Source: Novosphingobium taihuense
GTDB lineage: Bacteria; Pseudomonadota; Alphaproteobacteria; Sphingomonadales; Sphingomonadaceae
NCBI RefSeq assembly: GCF_007830315.1
Contig: NZ_VLKJ01000002.1
Location: forward strand, 432,155-496,154
Reading direction: 5' to 3'
Length of the DNA: 64,000 bases
Both the position numbers and the translations under genes were made by a program. Position 1 is the first letter of the stretch; each line of letters starts with the position of its first letter. Shown here one piece after another: positions 27,801-36,606 of the stretch. A model generated the notes under the pieces. That model made no database searches. It saw nothing but the letters and a program-made list of their open reading frames with translations, and had not been told where the DNA came from.

Positions 27801-28601
27801 TCAGCACGCAGTCCATCCACCGTCCTGAGTGATGACCTGCCCCGTCAGATAGGCAGAAGCAGGCGAGGCAAGATAAAGCGCGAGGCCGAGAATCTCACTC
27901 GCGTCACCACGACGTTTCATGGGTATGCGGCGATTCATCTCGGTGTAGAAGCGCTCTTCCTCTTCCTTTGTGCGCTCCTTGCGGCGGCCATCGCCAAGTC
28001 GGGTTCCGCCGTGCCAGCCGGGGGCGATTACGTTTGCCCGGACCTTCTCAGCGGCGTATTCGACCGCGACCTGGCGCGTAAAGCCTATCACTCCTGCCTT
28101 CGAGGCAGCATAGTCCGCGCTCGATGCAGGAAAGTCAGGATAATAGCCGCCCAAGCCGAGTATCGATGCGACGTTGATGATCGAACCGCCGTTGGCGCGC
28201 AAATTGGGCAGCAGCGCTCTCGTCATGAAAAAGGTACCAGTCAGGCTGATGCCGACGCCACGCTGCCAATCTGCAGTCGAAAGTTCGTGAGTCATGGTCG
28301 GCGGTGTTGCGACACCTGCGAAATTCACCAGAACATCGAGAGGTTGTCCGCCCATGTCTTTGGCCAGCTGCGCAACGGCTGCCTCATCCCATACGTCGAG
28401 AACGCACGCTTCTGCCTGTCCGCCGTTGGCGCGGATGGCGGTCACGACCTCATCCACCCTGTCGGGAAGCAAATCAGCACAGACCACTCGCGCGCCCACT
28501 TGTGCATACCCTTCCGCAATCACCCGGCCAAGGCCGCTTCCGGCGCCCGTAACCAGTGCGGTGGTGCCATTCAGGCCAAACAGTTCATCCAGCAATTGCA
28601 T
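27801..28601 (-). CDS. Short-chain dehydrogenase/reductase
   Basis: Protein of 266 residues with TGAGSGLG (about 19-26), an Asp after beta-2 (CADLL), NFAG for NNAG, a Ser in NVASILGLGG, and YAASK. An insertion rich in Arg, Lys and Glu (about residues 205-220) follows the PGW motif. First gene of the minus operon extending to 20416; the ribosome-binding site is weak. It oxidises a hydroxy-acyl or alcohol intermediate of this CoA branch. Confidence 0.88.
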   Translation of the reverse strand: MQLLDELFGLNGTTALVTGAGSGLGRVIAEGYAQVGARVVCADLLPDRVDEVVTAIRANGGQAEACVLDVWDEAAVAQLAKDMGGQPLDVLVNFAGVATPPTMTHELSTADWQRGVGISLTGTFFMTRALLPNLRANGGSIINVASILGLGGYYPDFPASSADYAASKAGVIGFTRQVAVEYAAEKVRANVIAPGWHGGTRLGDGRRKERTKEEEERFYTEMNRRIPMKRRGDASEILGLALYLASPASAYLTGQVITQDGGWTAC

Positions 28602-28726
28602 CTTGGAGTTGTTATCCTGATCAGGAGGTCGCAGGCCCGGACAGATCTAGGTTCGGGCAATATTCGCAGTGAATTAGAAGTCTGCGCTGCGGTGATGTCA
28701 ACGCGCCCTGCCCATTAGAGAGTCCG

Positions 28727-28743
28727 AGATCATATCCGAGATT
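28727..28743 (-). promoter_or_regulatory. WATC-N8-GATT element, site 6
   Basis: On the minus strand reads AATC TCGGA TAT GATCT. It lies about 125 bp upstream of the SDR that opens the minus operon. Confidence 0.5.
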
Positions 28744-28852
28744 GATTCCCGAGCACGGAGGTCAATTCCACTGAACAATCCCCCGCATGTCGCTGGGTGA
28801 GCGGGCGCTTGCGTGCGTCTGGACAGTTGCCCAGTGGCATAACCTGGACCGG

Positions 28853-29620
28853 TTACTTGCGGCTCTCGTCGATGTGTGCAGCAAAGCCCGGTGGAGCGTT
28901 CGCCGCAATCTCTTCCTTCAGTTCGAACTTGCGTTCTGTATAGTCTTCAGCCTGCCGCCGATAAGGGATCGGCGAGATCGTGAACAAGGTGCGCATACGC
29001 TCACGTACTTCCTCGGCGATACTGTCGTAGCGCTCCTGTTCCATCCGGTCTGTACGATGCAGCACGCAGGACGGCAGTACATCGAAGCCTGGGTACCACA
29101 GCATCCCGTGATTCAGCGGGAAAAGGAGGTCATCAATCGGTCCATTGACGCCGCGGTCGCTGAAATAGGATTCACCGCCTCCGACCATCACCATGAGCAT
29201 TGCGCGCTTGCCAACCATGCGCCCGGCGCCATAACGGTCGCCACCCGTCTGATAGCCGATCCCGGCAGTCCACACCCGGTCAATCCAGCCTTTCATGATT
29301 GCGGGCATCGCAAACCACCACAGCGGGAACGCGAAGATGACTGCGTCTGCCCAAAGGACCTTGTCCTGTTCGGCAATAATGTCAGCTGCGAAAGCGCGAT
29401 CAGCGGCTGCAGCCATCGAGGCAAAGGGGTAACGCACGGGTTCGGCAGGATCGTGCGCGGTGAAGTCGTCAGCATCGTGGCAGGCTTTGAACTTCATCGC
29501 ATATAGGTCCGAGATCTGCACCTCATGCCCGTCAGCGCGCAGTTGCTCGGCAGCCACATCCCGGAGTGAATTTGTCAGGGATGTTGGGCCAGGATGAGCG
29601 GATACAATCAGGACTTTCAT
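28853..29620 (-). CDS. NAD(P)H:quinone oxidoreductase/flavodoxin-fold FMN reductase
   Basis: Protein of 255 residues. KVLIVSAHPGPTSLTNSL at the N-terminus is the flavin-phosphate loop of the NQO1/KefF/MdaB family, and FAFPLWWFAMPAIMKGWIDRV is the conserved dimer and flavin segment. It transfers hydride from NAD(P)H through flavin to quinones or free flavin. It is a separate minus-strand unit ahead of the 28601 operon and divergent from the CoA ligase at 30024. It could detoxify quinones or supply reduced flavin to the monooxygenase-like protein at 26531. Confidence 0.88.
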   Translation of the reverse strand: MKVLIVSAHPGPTSLTNSLRDVAAEQLRADGHEVQISDLYAMKFKACHDADDFTAHDPAEPVRYPFASMAAAADRAFAADIIAEQDKVLWADAVIFAFPLWWFAMPAIMKGWIDRVWTAGIGYQTGGDRYGAGRMVGKRAMLMVMVGGGESYFSDRGVNGPIDDLLFPLNHGMLWYPGFDVLPSCVLHRTDRMEQERYDSIAEEVRERMRTLFTISPIPYRRQAEDYTERKFELKEEIAANAPPGFAAHIDESRK

Positions 29621-30023
29621 CGCGATGCGCTTTCATATCTTCAGGGAAGTGCCGAAGGGGGGGCCCGTCTGCTGTGACGGAGATAGGTAGGGGCGCCTTG
29701 CAGTGTCAATCTGCCTACCCGGCTCAGGGCTCCTGGCGGAGAGGCTATGAAGGCTTTGCCGCTAGGCCACGCGCAGGGTGGCAAGCGAAGGTTGCAGTTA
29801 AAAAGAAACAAAAACAGATATATAAGATTGATCAGAATGGATGGCACTCAACCCTTCTGGTTAGGACGCCGCTGCCGATATCAGCAATGTAATGCTTGTA
29901 ACGACGTGGCTTCCCGAACCGACCAATCGCTGCGCAGAAGAGCTTGTCAGACTTGGCTATTTCTTCGGAGATCATAAAGTTATGTCAGCGAATTTTCCGT
30001 GCATGGCCGCGACCTTCTGATCC
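29621..30023. other. Divergent control region
   Basis: About 400 bp without a gene. It holds a short AT-rich stretch at 29794-29834 that stands out from the surrounding GC-rich sequence, and the element at 29879. Nothing else recognised. Confidence 0.5.
29879..29895 (+). promoter_or_regulatory. WATC-N8-GATT element, site 7
   Basis: Reads TATC AGCAA TGT AATGC, about 130 bp upstream of the CoA ligase at 30024. Confidence 0.55.
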
Positions 30024-31571
30024 ATGACCGCAGCTTCATTCGCAGCCTCTGATTATCTGCATGACGACGGCACGCCTCGAGTTGGAGCGCCCATGGGAAT
30101 GCTGTTGTCAGCCCATGCAGCCATGCGTGGCTCGGTCACGGCTCTTTCGATCGCTGATCGGGACCTCACTTTCGCCGAGCTTGATTCAGCCACAAACAGG
30201 TTGGCGCGTCGTCTGGCCAGTATAGGGGTGCAGAACGGCGATACCGTCATGATCTGCATGCGCAATCGTGTGGAGTTCGTGCAGACCTTCTATGCGGCGT
30301 GGAAACTGGGGGCCATGCCGTGTCCGATCTCGTTCCGTCTGGTTGCAAGTGAGCTGGCTGAGTTGGAGCGGCTGGTACAGCCTCGCGTTGTGGTAGCCGA
30401 TATCGCGACGGCCTTTTCGGTTTCGCCGGTTTTAGAGGCAGATGCGCTTGGCCTTCATGAATTCTCCGATGAACCATTGCCTCCTGCCGTCGCCGAGCCA
30501 GGCAAGATCATTGCCAGCGGCGGCAGCACCGGAAGGCCGAAGCTGACGATAGACCCAGTGCCCTCGATCTGGGGGCCGGACAAGGCTTCAACCTTTCGTC
30601 CTGCCATGATCACCACTGTGAATGCCGGACCGCTGTATCATACGATGCCCTACAACTACTGTATTCTGCCACTGGCGGAAGGCAGCACGGTAGTCAGCAT
30701 GGAGCGTTTCGAGCCGGTCGAATGGTTGCGACTGGTCGAAAAGCATCGTCCTCATTCGGTCAATCTGGTGCCTACCATGATGAGCCGCATCGCAAAGCTG
30801 CCAGAAACGGTGACACGCAATGCGGATTTGTCATCAATCGAAGTACTGTTTCACGCGGCTGCAGTATGCCCGGCTGATGTCAAGCGGTGGTGGCTTGATC
30901 GTATCGGGCCCGAAAAGGTGCTTGAGGTTTATGGTGGAACCGAGCGGATCGGGTCCACGATGATCAGGGGCGACGAATGGCTGGCCCATCCTGGTTCGGT
31001 TGGCAGACCGCCTCCTAGCGATGAAATCGTCATTATCGGGGAGGATGGACGCGAACTGCCGCCGGGCAAGATCGGCGAAATCAGTTTTCGCCGACGTGGC
31101 GTTGGTCCGGGCACGAAGTATCGATACATCGGTTCGGAGACCCGCATCCGCGGCGAGTTGGACAGCTTCGGGGATATGGGCTGGCTCGACGACGACGGAT
31201 ACCTTTACATCGCCGACAGACGCACAGACATGGTTGTGGTGGCGGGAGTAAACATATTTCCCGCTGAAATCGAGGCCGCTCTGGAAAGGCACCCCGACAT
31301 TCTTTGCTGCGCGGTCATCGGTCTTCCTGATGATGATCTGGGCAACATTCTCCATGCGATCGTCGAGCTTGCTGAAGGCACAGCGGCACCACAGGATGCT
31401 GGTGAGTTTCTGGCCGTCCAACTTTTGCAATTGGCCCCATTCAAGCGACCGCGTTCGTTCGAGTTCACTCAAGAACGCTTGCGCGACGATGCTGGCAAGG
31501 TTCGTCGTGGGGCGCTCAGGGCGGCGCGCATCGACGACGGACGCGATCAAGCTACAAAACCAAGCATGTAA
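30024..31571 (+). CDS. Acyl-CoA synthetase (bile-acid-CoA-ligase-like)
   Basis: Protein of 515 residues. The AMP-binding loop is variant, SGGSTGRPKL (Ser-Gly-Gly-Ser and PKL rather than PKG). Later motifs are EVYGGTERIG, DMGWLDDDGYLYIADRRTDM and the C-terminal Lys in DDAGKVRRG. The short N-terminus and the loop variant resemble ligases for bulky polycyclic carboxylates such as bile acids, but this is a by-eye judgement. The ribosome-binding site is weak. It probably forms a two-gene operon with the crotonase at 31675. Confidence 0.87.
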   Translation: MTAASFAASDYLHDDGTPRVGAPMGMLLSAHAAMRGSVTALSIADRDLTFAELDSATNRLARRLASIGVQNGDTVMICMRNRVEFVQTFYAAWKLGAMPCPISFRLVASELAELERLVQPRVVVADIATAFSVSPVLEADALGLHEFSDEPLPPAVAEPGKIIASGGSTGRPKLTIDPVPSIWGPDKASTFRPAMITTVNAGPLYHTMPYNYCILPLAEGSTVVSMERFEPVEWLRLVEKHRPHSVNLVPTMMSRIAKLPETVTRNADLSSIEVLFHAAAVCPADVKRWWLDRIGPEKVLEVYGGTERIGSTMIRGDEWLAHPGSVGRPPPSDEIVIIGEDGRELPPGKIGEISFRRRGVGPGTKYRYIGSETRIRGELDSFGDMGWLDDDGYLYIADRRTDMVVVAGVNIFPAEIEAALERHPDILCCAVIGLPDDDLGNILHAIVELAEGTAAPQDAGEFLAVQLLQLAPFKRPRSFEFTQERLRDDAGKVRRGALRAARIDDGRDQATKPSM

Positions 31572-31674
31572 TTTCGCGCAACCGAAATGCCATTCTGAAT
31601 GCAAGCCGGTGACGTTCGGTGCATCTGTCCGCGTTCATGCTCGTATGGGCTGGTGAATTGCGAGGAGAGTGGAG

Positions 31675-32583
31675 ATGCAGGACTATTCAGGGAAATGGCT
31701 GCGCAAGCCGCAGTGCGTGCGGTTCGAGGTTTTCGGCGCAGTGGCCTGCATCACGCTGAACCGGCCCGAGAAACGCAACGCGATCTCGCATCAACTCATC
31801 TATGAACTGCGCGACGCTTTGCTGGAGGCGGACGACCGACAAGACATTAACGCGGTGCTGCTACAGGGCGAGGGCAAGGATTTCTGCGCCGGATACGATC
31901 TCACATCTTCCTATGGCGATTGGGAACCGGAAAACGATGCGGCCGAGCAGCACAGCTACCGTCCCGCATATGGCAGCTTTGACAATGACTGCTGGGGCAT
32001 GGAACGGTTTCAGGCGATTCCGGATCTGATCTTTTCGATGCACAAGCCGGTTATCGCAAAGATCCATGGCAATTGCCTGGCGGGCGGCACCGATCTTGCT
32101 CTGCGTTGCGACATGATCGTGGCGGCAGACGATGCCAAAATCGGCTTTCCGGCAATCCGGGCCAATGGTTCACCCCCTTCGCACATGTGGACCTATCACG
32201 TGGGGCCGCAATGGGCGAAACGTCTGCTGCTGACCGGCGATGTCATTCTTGGGCGCGATGCGGCCAAGATCGGCCTTGTCCTCGATGCGGTACCTGCCGA
32301 CGAGATCGACGATTTCGCAATGGATCTTGCTCAGCGAGTAGCCCTTGTCGATACAGAGCTTTCAGCCGCCCAGAAGCGGATCGTCAACATGGCGATGGAG
32401 CAGATGGGCATGCTCACGACCCAACGCTTCGCACGTGAGATGGATGCACGTGCTCACCTCGGGACAGGTCCAGCGCGCATGCGATTCAAGAAGGACATGG
32501 GTGAAGGTGGCTTGAAGCAGGCTTTGAACGGCCGCGACGGCCCCTTTGGCGATAGCGTGATCAAGCTGAGAACAGACCGGTAG
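31675..32583 (+). CDS. Crotonase (enoyl-CoA hydratase/isomerase) family protein
   Basis: Protein of 302 residues. LNRPEKRNAIS at the N-terminus, GKDFCAGYDL (oxyanion hole) and CLAGGTDLALRCD are crotonase hallmarks. Against rat enoyl-CoA hydratase, the position of Glu144 is Asp (GGTDLALRCD) and that of Glu164 is Ala (FPAIRANG), so it is probably not a standard hydratase. An insertion (SSYGDWEPENDAAEQ) follows the oxyanion segment. The ATG at 31675 has AGGAG 7 nt upstream; a GTG at 31669 is too close to it. Confidence 0.88.
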   Translation: MQDYSGKWLRKPQCVRFEVFGAVACITLNRPEKRNAISHQLIYELRDALLEADDRQDINAVLLQGEGKDFCAGYDLTSSYGDWEPENDAAEQHSYRPAYGSFDNDCWGMERFQAIPDLIFSMHKPVIAKIHGNCLAGGTDLALRCDMIVAADDAKIGFPAIRANGSPPSHMWTYHVGPQWAKRLLLTGDVILGRDAAKIGLVLDAVPADEIDDFAMDLAQRVALVDTELSAAQKRIVNMAMEQMGMLTTQRFAREMDARAHLGTGPARMRFKKDMGEGGLKQALNGRDGPFGDSVIKLRTDR

Positions 32584-32606
32584 ATCATGCCTGGCTGAAC
32601 AGACAG

Positions 32607-32640
32607 CAACCGGGTGGCGCGATACTGCGCAACCCGGTTG
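32607..32640. terminator. Bidirectional hairpin between convergent genes
   Basis: Arms CAACCGGGT-G-GCGC and GCGC-A-ACCCGGTTG pair over 13 bp with one mismatch around a 6-nt loop, midway between the crotonase stop and the minus-strand SDR stop. Confidence 0.65.
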
Positions 32641-32656
32641 GATGATCGGACGCTTG

Positions 32657-33538
32657 TCAGCCGTTGGGGAATAGAAGCTTGAGCGAATCTCCCAATGGAG
32701 CAGGGCAGTATCCACCGCCGGGCCAATTGATGAAACCGCCTGCCGCCGAAGTGCCGCCATCGACATGGATGTTTACCCCTGTAATCGAGCGCGACAGGTC
32801 CGATGCTAGGAACACCACCGTGTCGGCAAGATCTTCCTGCGAAGCCGGCGTGCCCATGGGAATGTACATCGCAAAAGCCTTTTCGACTGCGCTCATCGGG
32901 GTTTCGGCGAACGTGGCGGCCAGCTCAGGAAGCAGCGCGGTGTTGTTCCCATTGCTAGGCGTGGTATCCGGCGTCACCTCGTTGATGCGGATGCGCCGAC
33001 GCCCGAGTTCTACTGCGAGTGCTTTGCGCAGGTTTGCATTGGCCGCCTTGGCGCCGGCATAGACCGAGAAGCTTGCCGCCCCGCGATAGGCTTCGATCGT
33101 GGTGAAGTTGATGATGCTTCCGCCCCGGTCGGCCCGTTCGATGAGCGGCACGGCCAAGCGGATCGACTGGATGACGTATCCGAAATTGCGGCGGATATCC
33201 TCGGCATCCTGTTCGTCTGTAGCGGTCAGGAAGTCCCGTTGCTTGACCCCACCGGCCACGTTGACGACAACATCGAGCCGGTCAAACTGTTCACCGACCT
33301 GCGCATAGAAATCGCGAACATTGTCGCTCGACAGCACATCGCCGTGGAACGACAGGAACCTGCGGCCCATGGCTTCGACCTGTCGCTTCGTTTCGGCCAT
33401 TGCTTCGGCGTCCTTGTCGAGCACCGCCACATCCACGCCCATGGCTGCGAGCCCGAGCGTCGCGGCGCCGCCAATTCCTCCGCCACCGCCAAGCAAAGCG
33501 GCAACCTTGCCTTTGAGGTTTGCCTTTTCATCGAGCAT
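32657..33538 (-). CDS. Short-chain dehydrogenase-like protein with altered active site
   Basis: Protein of 293 residues. The glycine-rich loop is unusual (LLGGGGGIGG), NVAG replaces NNAG, and YAGAK is present. The residue 13 before the Tyr, normally Ser, is Thr (NFTTIEAY). The C-terminus has GVNIHVDGG plus about 30 more residues than usual, ending in a Gly/Pro-rich tail. The ATG at 33538 has GGGAG 7 nt upstream and is preferred over 33583. It is divergent from the epoxide hydrolase. It is probably still an oxidoreductase, since Thr can replace Ser with lower activity. Confidence 0.85.
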   Translation of the reverse strand: MLDEKANLKGKVAALLGGGGGIGGAATLGLAAMGVDVAVLDKDAEAMAETKRQVEAMGRRFLSFHGDVLSSDNVRDFYAQVGEQFDRLDVVVNVAGGVKQRDFLTATDEQDAEDIRRNFGYVIQSIRLAVPLIERADRGGSIINFTTIEAYRGAASFSVYAGAKAANANLRKALAVELGRRRIRINEVTPDTTPSNGNNTALLPELAATFAETPMSAVEKAFAMYIPMGTPASQEDLADTVVFLASDLSRSITGVNIHVDGGTSAAGGFINWPGGGYCPAPLGDSLKLLFPNG

Positions 33539-33644
33539 CGCGCGTCTCCCATTTGTGGCCTGCTGCCAACTGTTGGCGAGCACTACCGCAATGGCAAACT
33601 GTTGGTTTGTGAAAAGTGTTGTGAGCGGGACCGGCCAGAATTCA

Positions 33645-33661
33645 TATCAGCCATGTAATGA
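33645..33661 (+). promoter_or_regulatory. WATC-N8-GATT element, site 8
   Basis: Reads TATC AGCCA TGT AATGA, almost identical to site 7. It lies 106 bp from the minus-strand SDR start and about 70 bp from the epoxide hydrolase start. Confidence 0.55.
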
Positions 33662-33731
33662 CCGGCATCGTGGGGGCGCCAGTTCAGTTCGTTATGATAT
33701 GGAAAGGCGTTGCGTCGTGCAGCCTTGACCA

Positions 33732-34913
33732 TTGAATCATGCGAGTGCCTTCGTGGAACCTTATTCAATTTCCATATCTGAAGAGCGGCTTGGCTGGATC
33801 AGAGACCGTGTCAGTTCGTATGACTGGGCGCAGTTTCCAGATGCCGGCGGCTGGTCTGCTGGCATGGGCGTGGACGCGCTGCGTCAGATCATGGAGCGTT
33901 GGACCGGCGGTTACGATTGGAGGGCAGAAGAGCGAAAGCTCAACGTGTTGCCGCATTTCATTGCGGAAATTGATGGCATCCAGATCCATTTTCTGCATTT
34001 TCGCAGCGGTGCGCCTGCTGGTCGTCCACCTATCGTTCTTCTCCACGGTTGGCCGGGTTCGTTCTTGGAGTTTATCGAGGCAGCACCTCGATTGGCCAGT
34101 CCCGAATTGTTCGGTGGTCACGCAGGAGATGGCTTTGACCTGATCATTCCGTCGTTGCCGGGCTATGGTTTTTCCGGCCCTCCGGCGAAACCCATCGGGA
34201 CGCGTGATGTCGCGCGGATCATGCACAAGCTCGTGACAGAAATCCTGGAATACGATCGCTACCTTGCACAGGGCGGCGATTGGGGCAGTACGGTGTCGGC
34301 TTGGATGGCGCATGACTATCCCGCAGCCTGTATTGGTCTGCATCTCAACATGGTGATCATGGGCCACGCCGGTCTGAAGTACGAGACTGATGAGGAACGC
34401 GCCTATCGCAACCTTCAGGCGCAATATCGCGAGTTCGATGGTGGTTATGCCCACCAGCAACGCACAAAGCCGCAGACGTTGGGGTTTGCCCTGCAGGACA
34501 GTCCGGTCGGTGCTGCCGCGTGGATCCTCGAAAAGTTTGCTGCATGGTCCGACTTACCTCGTCCGGATGGCCAACCACAGCTTGGTGAAGCCTATTCCAT
34601 CGACCATCTGCTGACCAATATCATGCTCTACGTTGCGACTGGGGCCATCACCACATCGACCTGGCTTTATCTCGGCAACACTTTGGGTGGCTCCTTCCCG
34701 CTCGATCATCCGGTTGCAGTGCCGACGGCGATTGCAGCATTCCCCGATCCGGTCTTTGCGCCTCCGCCGCGCAGTCTTGCCCAGAAAAGCTACAACATTG
34801 TGCGCTGGACCGACATGCCGCGCGGTGGCCATTTCGCGGCCATGGAGCAGCCCGCGCTCTTCGCGGATGACGTGCGCTCCTTCGCGCTCAGCATCTGTGC
34901 AGCGGGACTTTAG
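33732..34913 (+). CDS. Epoxide hydrolase (EHN + alpha/beta hydrolase)
   Basis: Protein of 393 residues. The N-terminal epoxide hydrolase domain (about 1-110) contains RVSSYDWAQFPD and YDWRAEERKLN. HGWPGSF supplies the oxyanion hole, the nucleophile Asp is in GGDWGST, and the C-terminal His is in GGHFAAME. It opens an epoxide to a diol. Start: TTG 33732 directly follows an in-frame stop region and is the earliest choice; GTG 33753 is an alternative, and neither has a strong ribosome-binding site. First gene of an operon with DUF1330 and a CYP101-like P450, which suggests the P450 or another oxygenase makes the epoxide. Confidence 0.9.
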   Translation: MNHASAFVEPYSISISEERLGWIRDRVSSYDWAQFPDAGGWSAGMGVDALRQIMERWTGGYDWRAEERKLNVLPHFIAEIDGIQIHFLHFRSGAPAGRPPIVLLHGWPGSFLEFIEAAPRLASPELFGGHAGDGFDLIIPSLPGYGFSGPPAKPIGTRDVARIMHKLVTEILEYDRYLAQGGDWGSTVSAWMAHDYPAACIGLHLNMVIMGHAGLKYETDEERAYRNLQAQYREFDGGYAHQQRTKPQTLGFALQDSPVGAAAWILEKFAAWSDLPRPDGQPQLGEAYSIDHLLTNIMLYVATGAITTSTWLYLGNTLGGSFPLDHPVAVPTAIAAFPDPVFAPPPRSLAQKSYNIVRWTDMPRGGHFAAMEQPALFADDVRSFALSICAAGL

Positions 34914-34947
34914 AAGTTTCAGAACGCAAATAGAGAGGAATTTTAAT

Positions 34948-35247
34948 ATGGCCACCCGTATGATCGCTTTGCTCTACGCTGAAAACATGGACTGGATTCC
35001 TGAGTATTCGGCCAATGTTCCGCAAATGGTTGCAAAGTATGGTGGGTCGTACAACTTCATATCAACCGGCGAAGTCAAAGTTCTGGAAGGCACGTTCCCC
35101 GCGCCGACCGGAATAGGCATTTTCGATTTTCCATCGGTCGAGGCAGCGCAGCAGTTCCTCGATGCAGAAGAATACAAGCCCTACCTCGAGCTTCGCAACA
35201 AGCACTCGCGGAACGAGATTTTCGCCTTCGATGGTCGTGAGGTCTGA
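34948..35247 (+). CDS. Small alpha/beta-barrel dimeric protein, DUF1330-like
   Basis: Protein of 99 residues. The segment FDFPSVEAAQQFLDAEEYKPYLELRNKH strongly resembles the DUF1330/EthD-like ferredoxin-fold proteins that form dimeric barrels. The ATG has AGAGGAA about 7 nt upstream. It lies between the epoxide hydrolase (34 bp) and the P450 (84 bp). Function unknown; relatives in degradation operons may bind, isomerise or oxygenate aromatic intermediates. Confidence 0.75.
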   Translation: MATRMIALLYAENMDWIPEYSANVPQMVAKYGGSYNFISTGEVKVLEGTFPAPTGIGIFDFPSVEAAQQFLDAEEYKPYLELRNKHSRNEIFAFDGREV

Positions 35248-35331
35248 TCGACCGAGTGCTGCCTCGCGTGGGGCCGCACCAATGCGCATTATCGACGCCA
35301 TTCGTGCGTTGCAAATCTTCGGAGAAACAGG

Positions 35332-36540
35332 ATGGCAACAGCTTTAGCCGACATCCCGGACCATGTTCCAAGTGAACTTGTGCGTGACGTCGATATCTTC
35401 AACGTAAATGCAATCGATCCAGACATTCACATCGGCTGGAAGAAACTGCAGGATGCAAGTCCGTCGCTCATCTATACACCACGCAATGGTGGGCACTGGA
35501 TCCCGATGCGCGCCCACGTGATTGAGCGTGTCTTTCAGGACGCTGATGTTTTCATCAACGGTGGCGAATGGGTTCCGCCCAACCCCAAGGATATGTTGCC
35601 GCTGATCCCGATCATGTCGGACGGCGCGCTGCATCGCGCGTATCGCTCATTCCTCATGCCCTATGTGGTGGGCAAGCCGCTGCTGGCTGCCATCGAACGG
35701 GCTCGGGGGCTTGCCATCGATCTGATTGAAGGTTTCCGGGCTGACGGTGCCTGCGATTTCGCTGTCGATTTTGCGCAACATTTGCCGATTGAAGTATTTC
35801 TCAGTCTCGTGGACCTTCCGAGCGAGGATCGCCCCTATTTGGCCAGTCTCGCCGAGGTGGTGCGCATGCCAGATGAAGCTGAACGCATGGTCGCATTTCA
35901 GAAGATGTACGAGTACGTTGCAGGCTATGTCGACAAGCGGACGAAGAATCCTGGAAACGATCTCATCAGCACCATTGCCAATGGCTCGGTGCTCGGTCGG
36001 CCAATGACACGTGAAGAAATTGTCGGTGAATGCACTCAGGTTCTGATCGGCGGTTTGGACACGGTCGCGTCGATGATGGGATTCATCGCAGCGCATCTGG
36101 CGGTCAATGTTCCGCTGCGCCGCCGATTGGTAGCCGAACCCCGGCTGATCGAGCGCCGCGTCGATGAAATCATCCGTCGGTTCGGTGTCGCAGGGCCTTC
36201 GCGGCAGGCGGTGGCTGACATCGAGATCGATGGGATCACGGTGAAAGCGGGAGACACGCTCTTCCTCGCGACCGCTCTGCACGGACTTGACGAAAGCCGC
36301 TGGAACAACTCGCTCGAGATTGACCTCGACCGCTCGTCCAAGGGAACGGATTTCCAGACCTTCGGCAGCGGCCCCCATCGCTGCCCCGGTGCAGCATTGG
36401 CGCGCAGCGAGATCATTCTTTTCATGGAGGAATGGCTGAAGCGCATTCCAGATTATTCGCTTGATCCGGAAAAGCCCATGGTTGCAGCTTCCGGCAATGT
36501 CACCGGGGTTCTTTCACTCCCGCTGAAGTGGGAGGTTTGA
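35332..36540 (+). CDS. Cytochrome P450, CYP101-like
   Basis: Protein of 402 residues. It has NGGHWIPM, the I-helix GGLDTVASMMG, DEIIRR (E-x-x-R) and the heme loop FGSGPHRCPGAA with Cys351. It is clearly related to the P450s at 5497 and 17833 but more divergent in the B-C region, so its substrate probably differs. GGAG lies 7 nt before the ATG. Last gene of the epoxide hydrolase operon. It needs an external ferredoxin. Confidence 0.92.
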   Translation: MATALADIPDHVPSELVRDVDIFNVNAIDPDIHIGWKKLQDASPSLIYTPRNGGHWIPMRAHVIERVFQDADVFINGGEWVPPNPKDMLPLIPIMSDGALHRAYRSFLMPYVVGKPLLAAIERARGLAIDLIEGFRADGACDFAVDFAQHLPIEVFLSLVDLPSEDRPYLASLAEVVRMPDEAERMVAFQKMYEYVAGYVDKRTKNPGNDLISTIANGSVLGRPMTREEIVGECTQVLIGGLDTVASMMGFIAAHLAVNVPLRRRLVAEPRLIERRVDEIIRRFGVAGPSRQAVADIEIDGITVKAGDTLFLATALHGLDESRWNNSLEIDLDRSSKGTDFQTFGSGPHRCPGAALARSEIILFMEEWLKRIPDYSLDPEKPMVAASGNVTGVLSLPLKWEV

Positions 36541-36557
36541 CGCGAAGCGGTTTTCGG

Positions 36558-36591
36558 GCGTCGTGCTGATCTGGCGTATGCAGCACGACGC
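36558..36591. terminator. Bidirectional hairpin terminator
   Basis: Perfect 11-bp arms GCGTCGTGCTG / CAGCACGACGC with a 12-nt loop, followed by TTTCGCGTTTTCG. It lies between the convergent P450 and SnoaL-like genes. Confidence 0.7.
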
Positions 36592-36606
36592 TTTCGCGTT
36601 TTCGTT

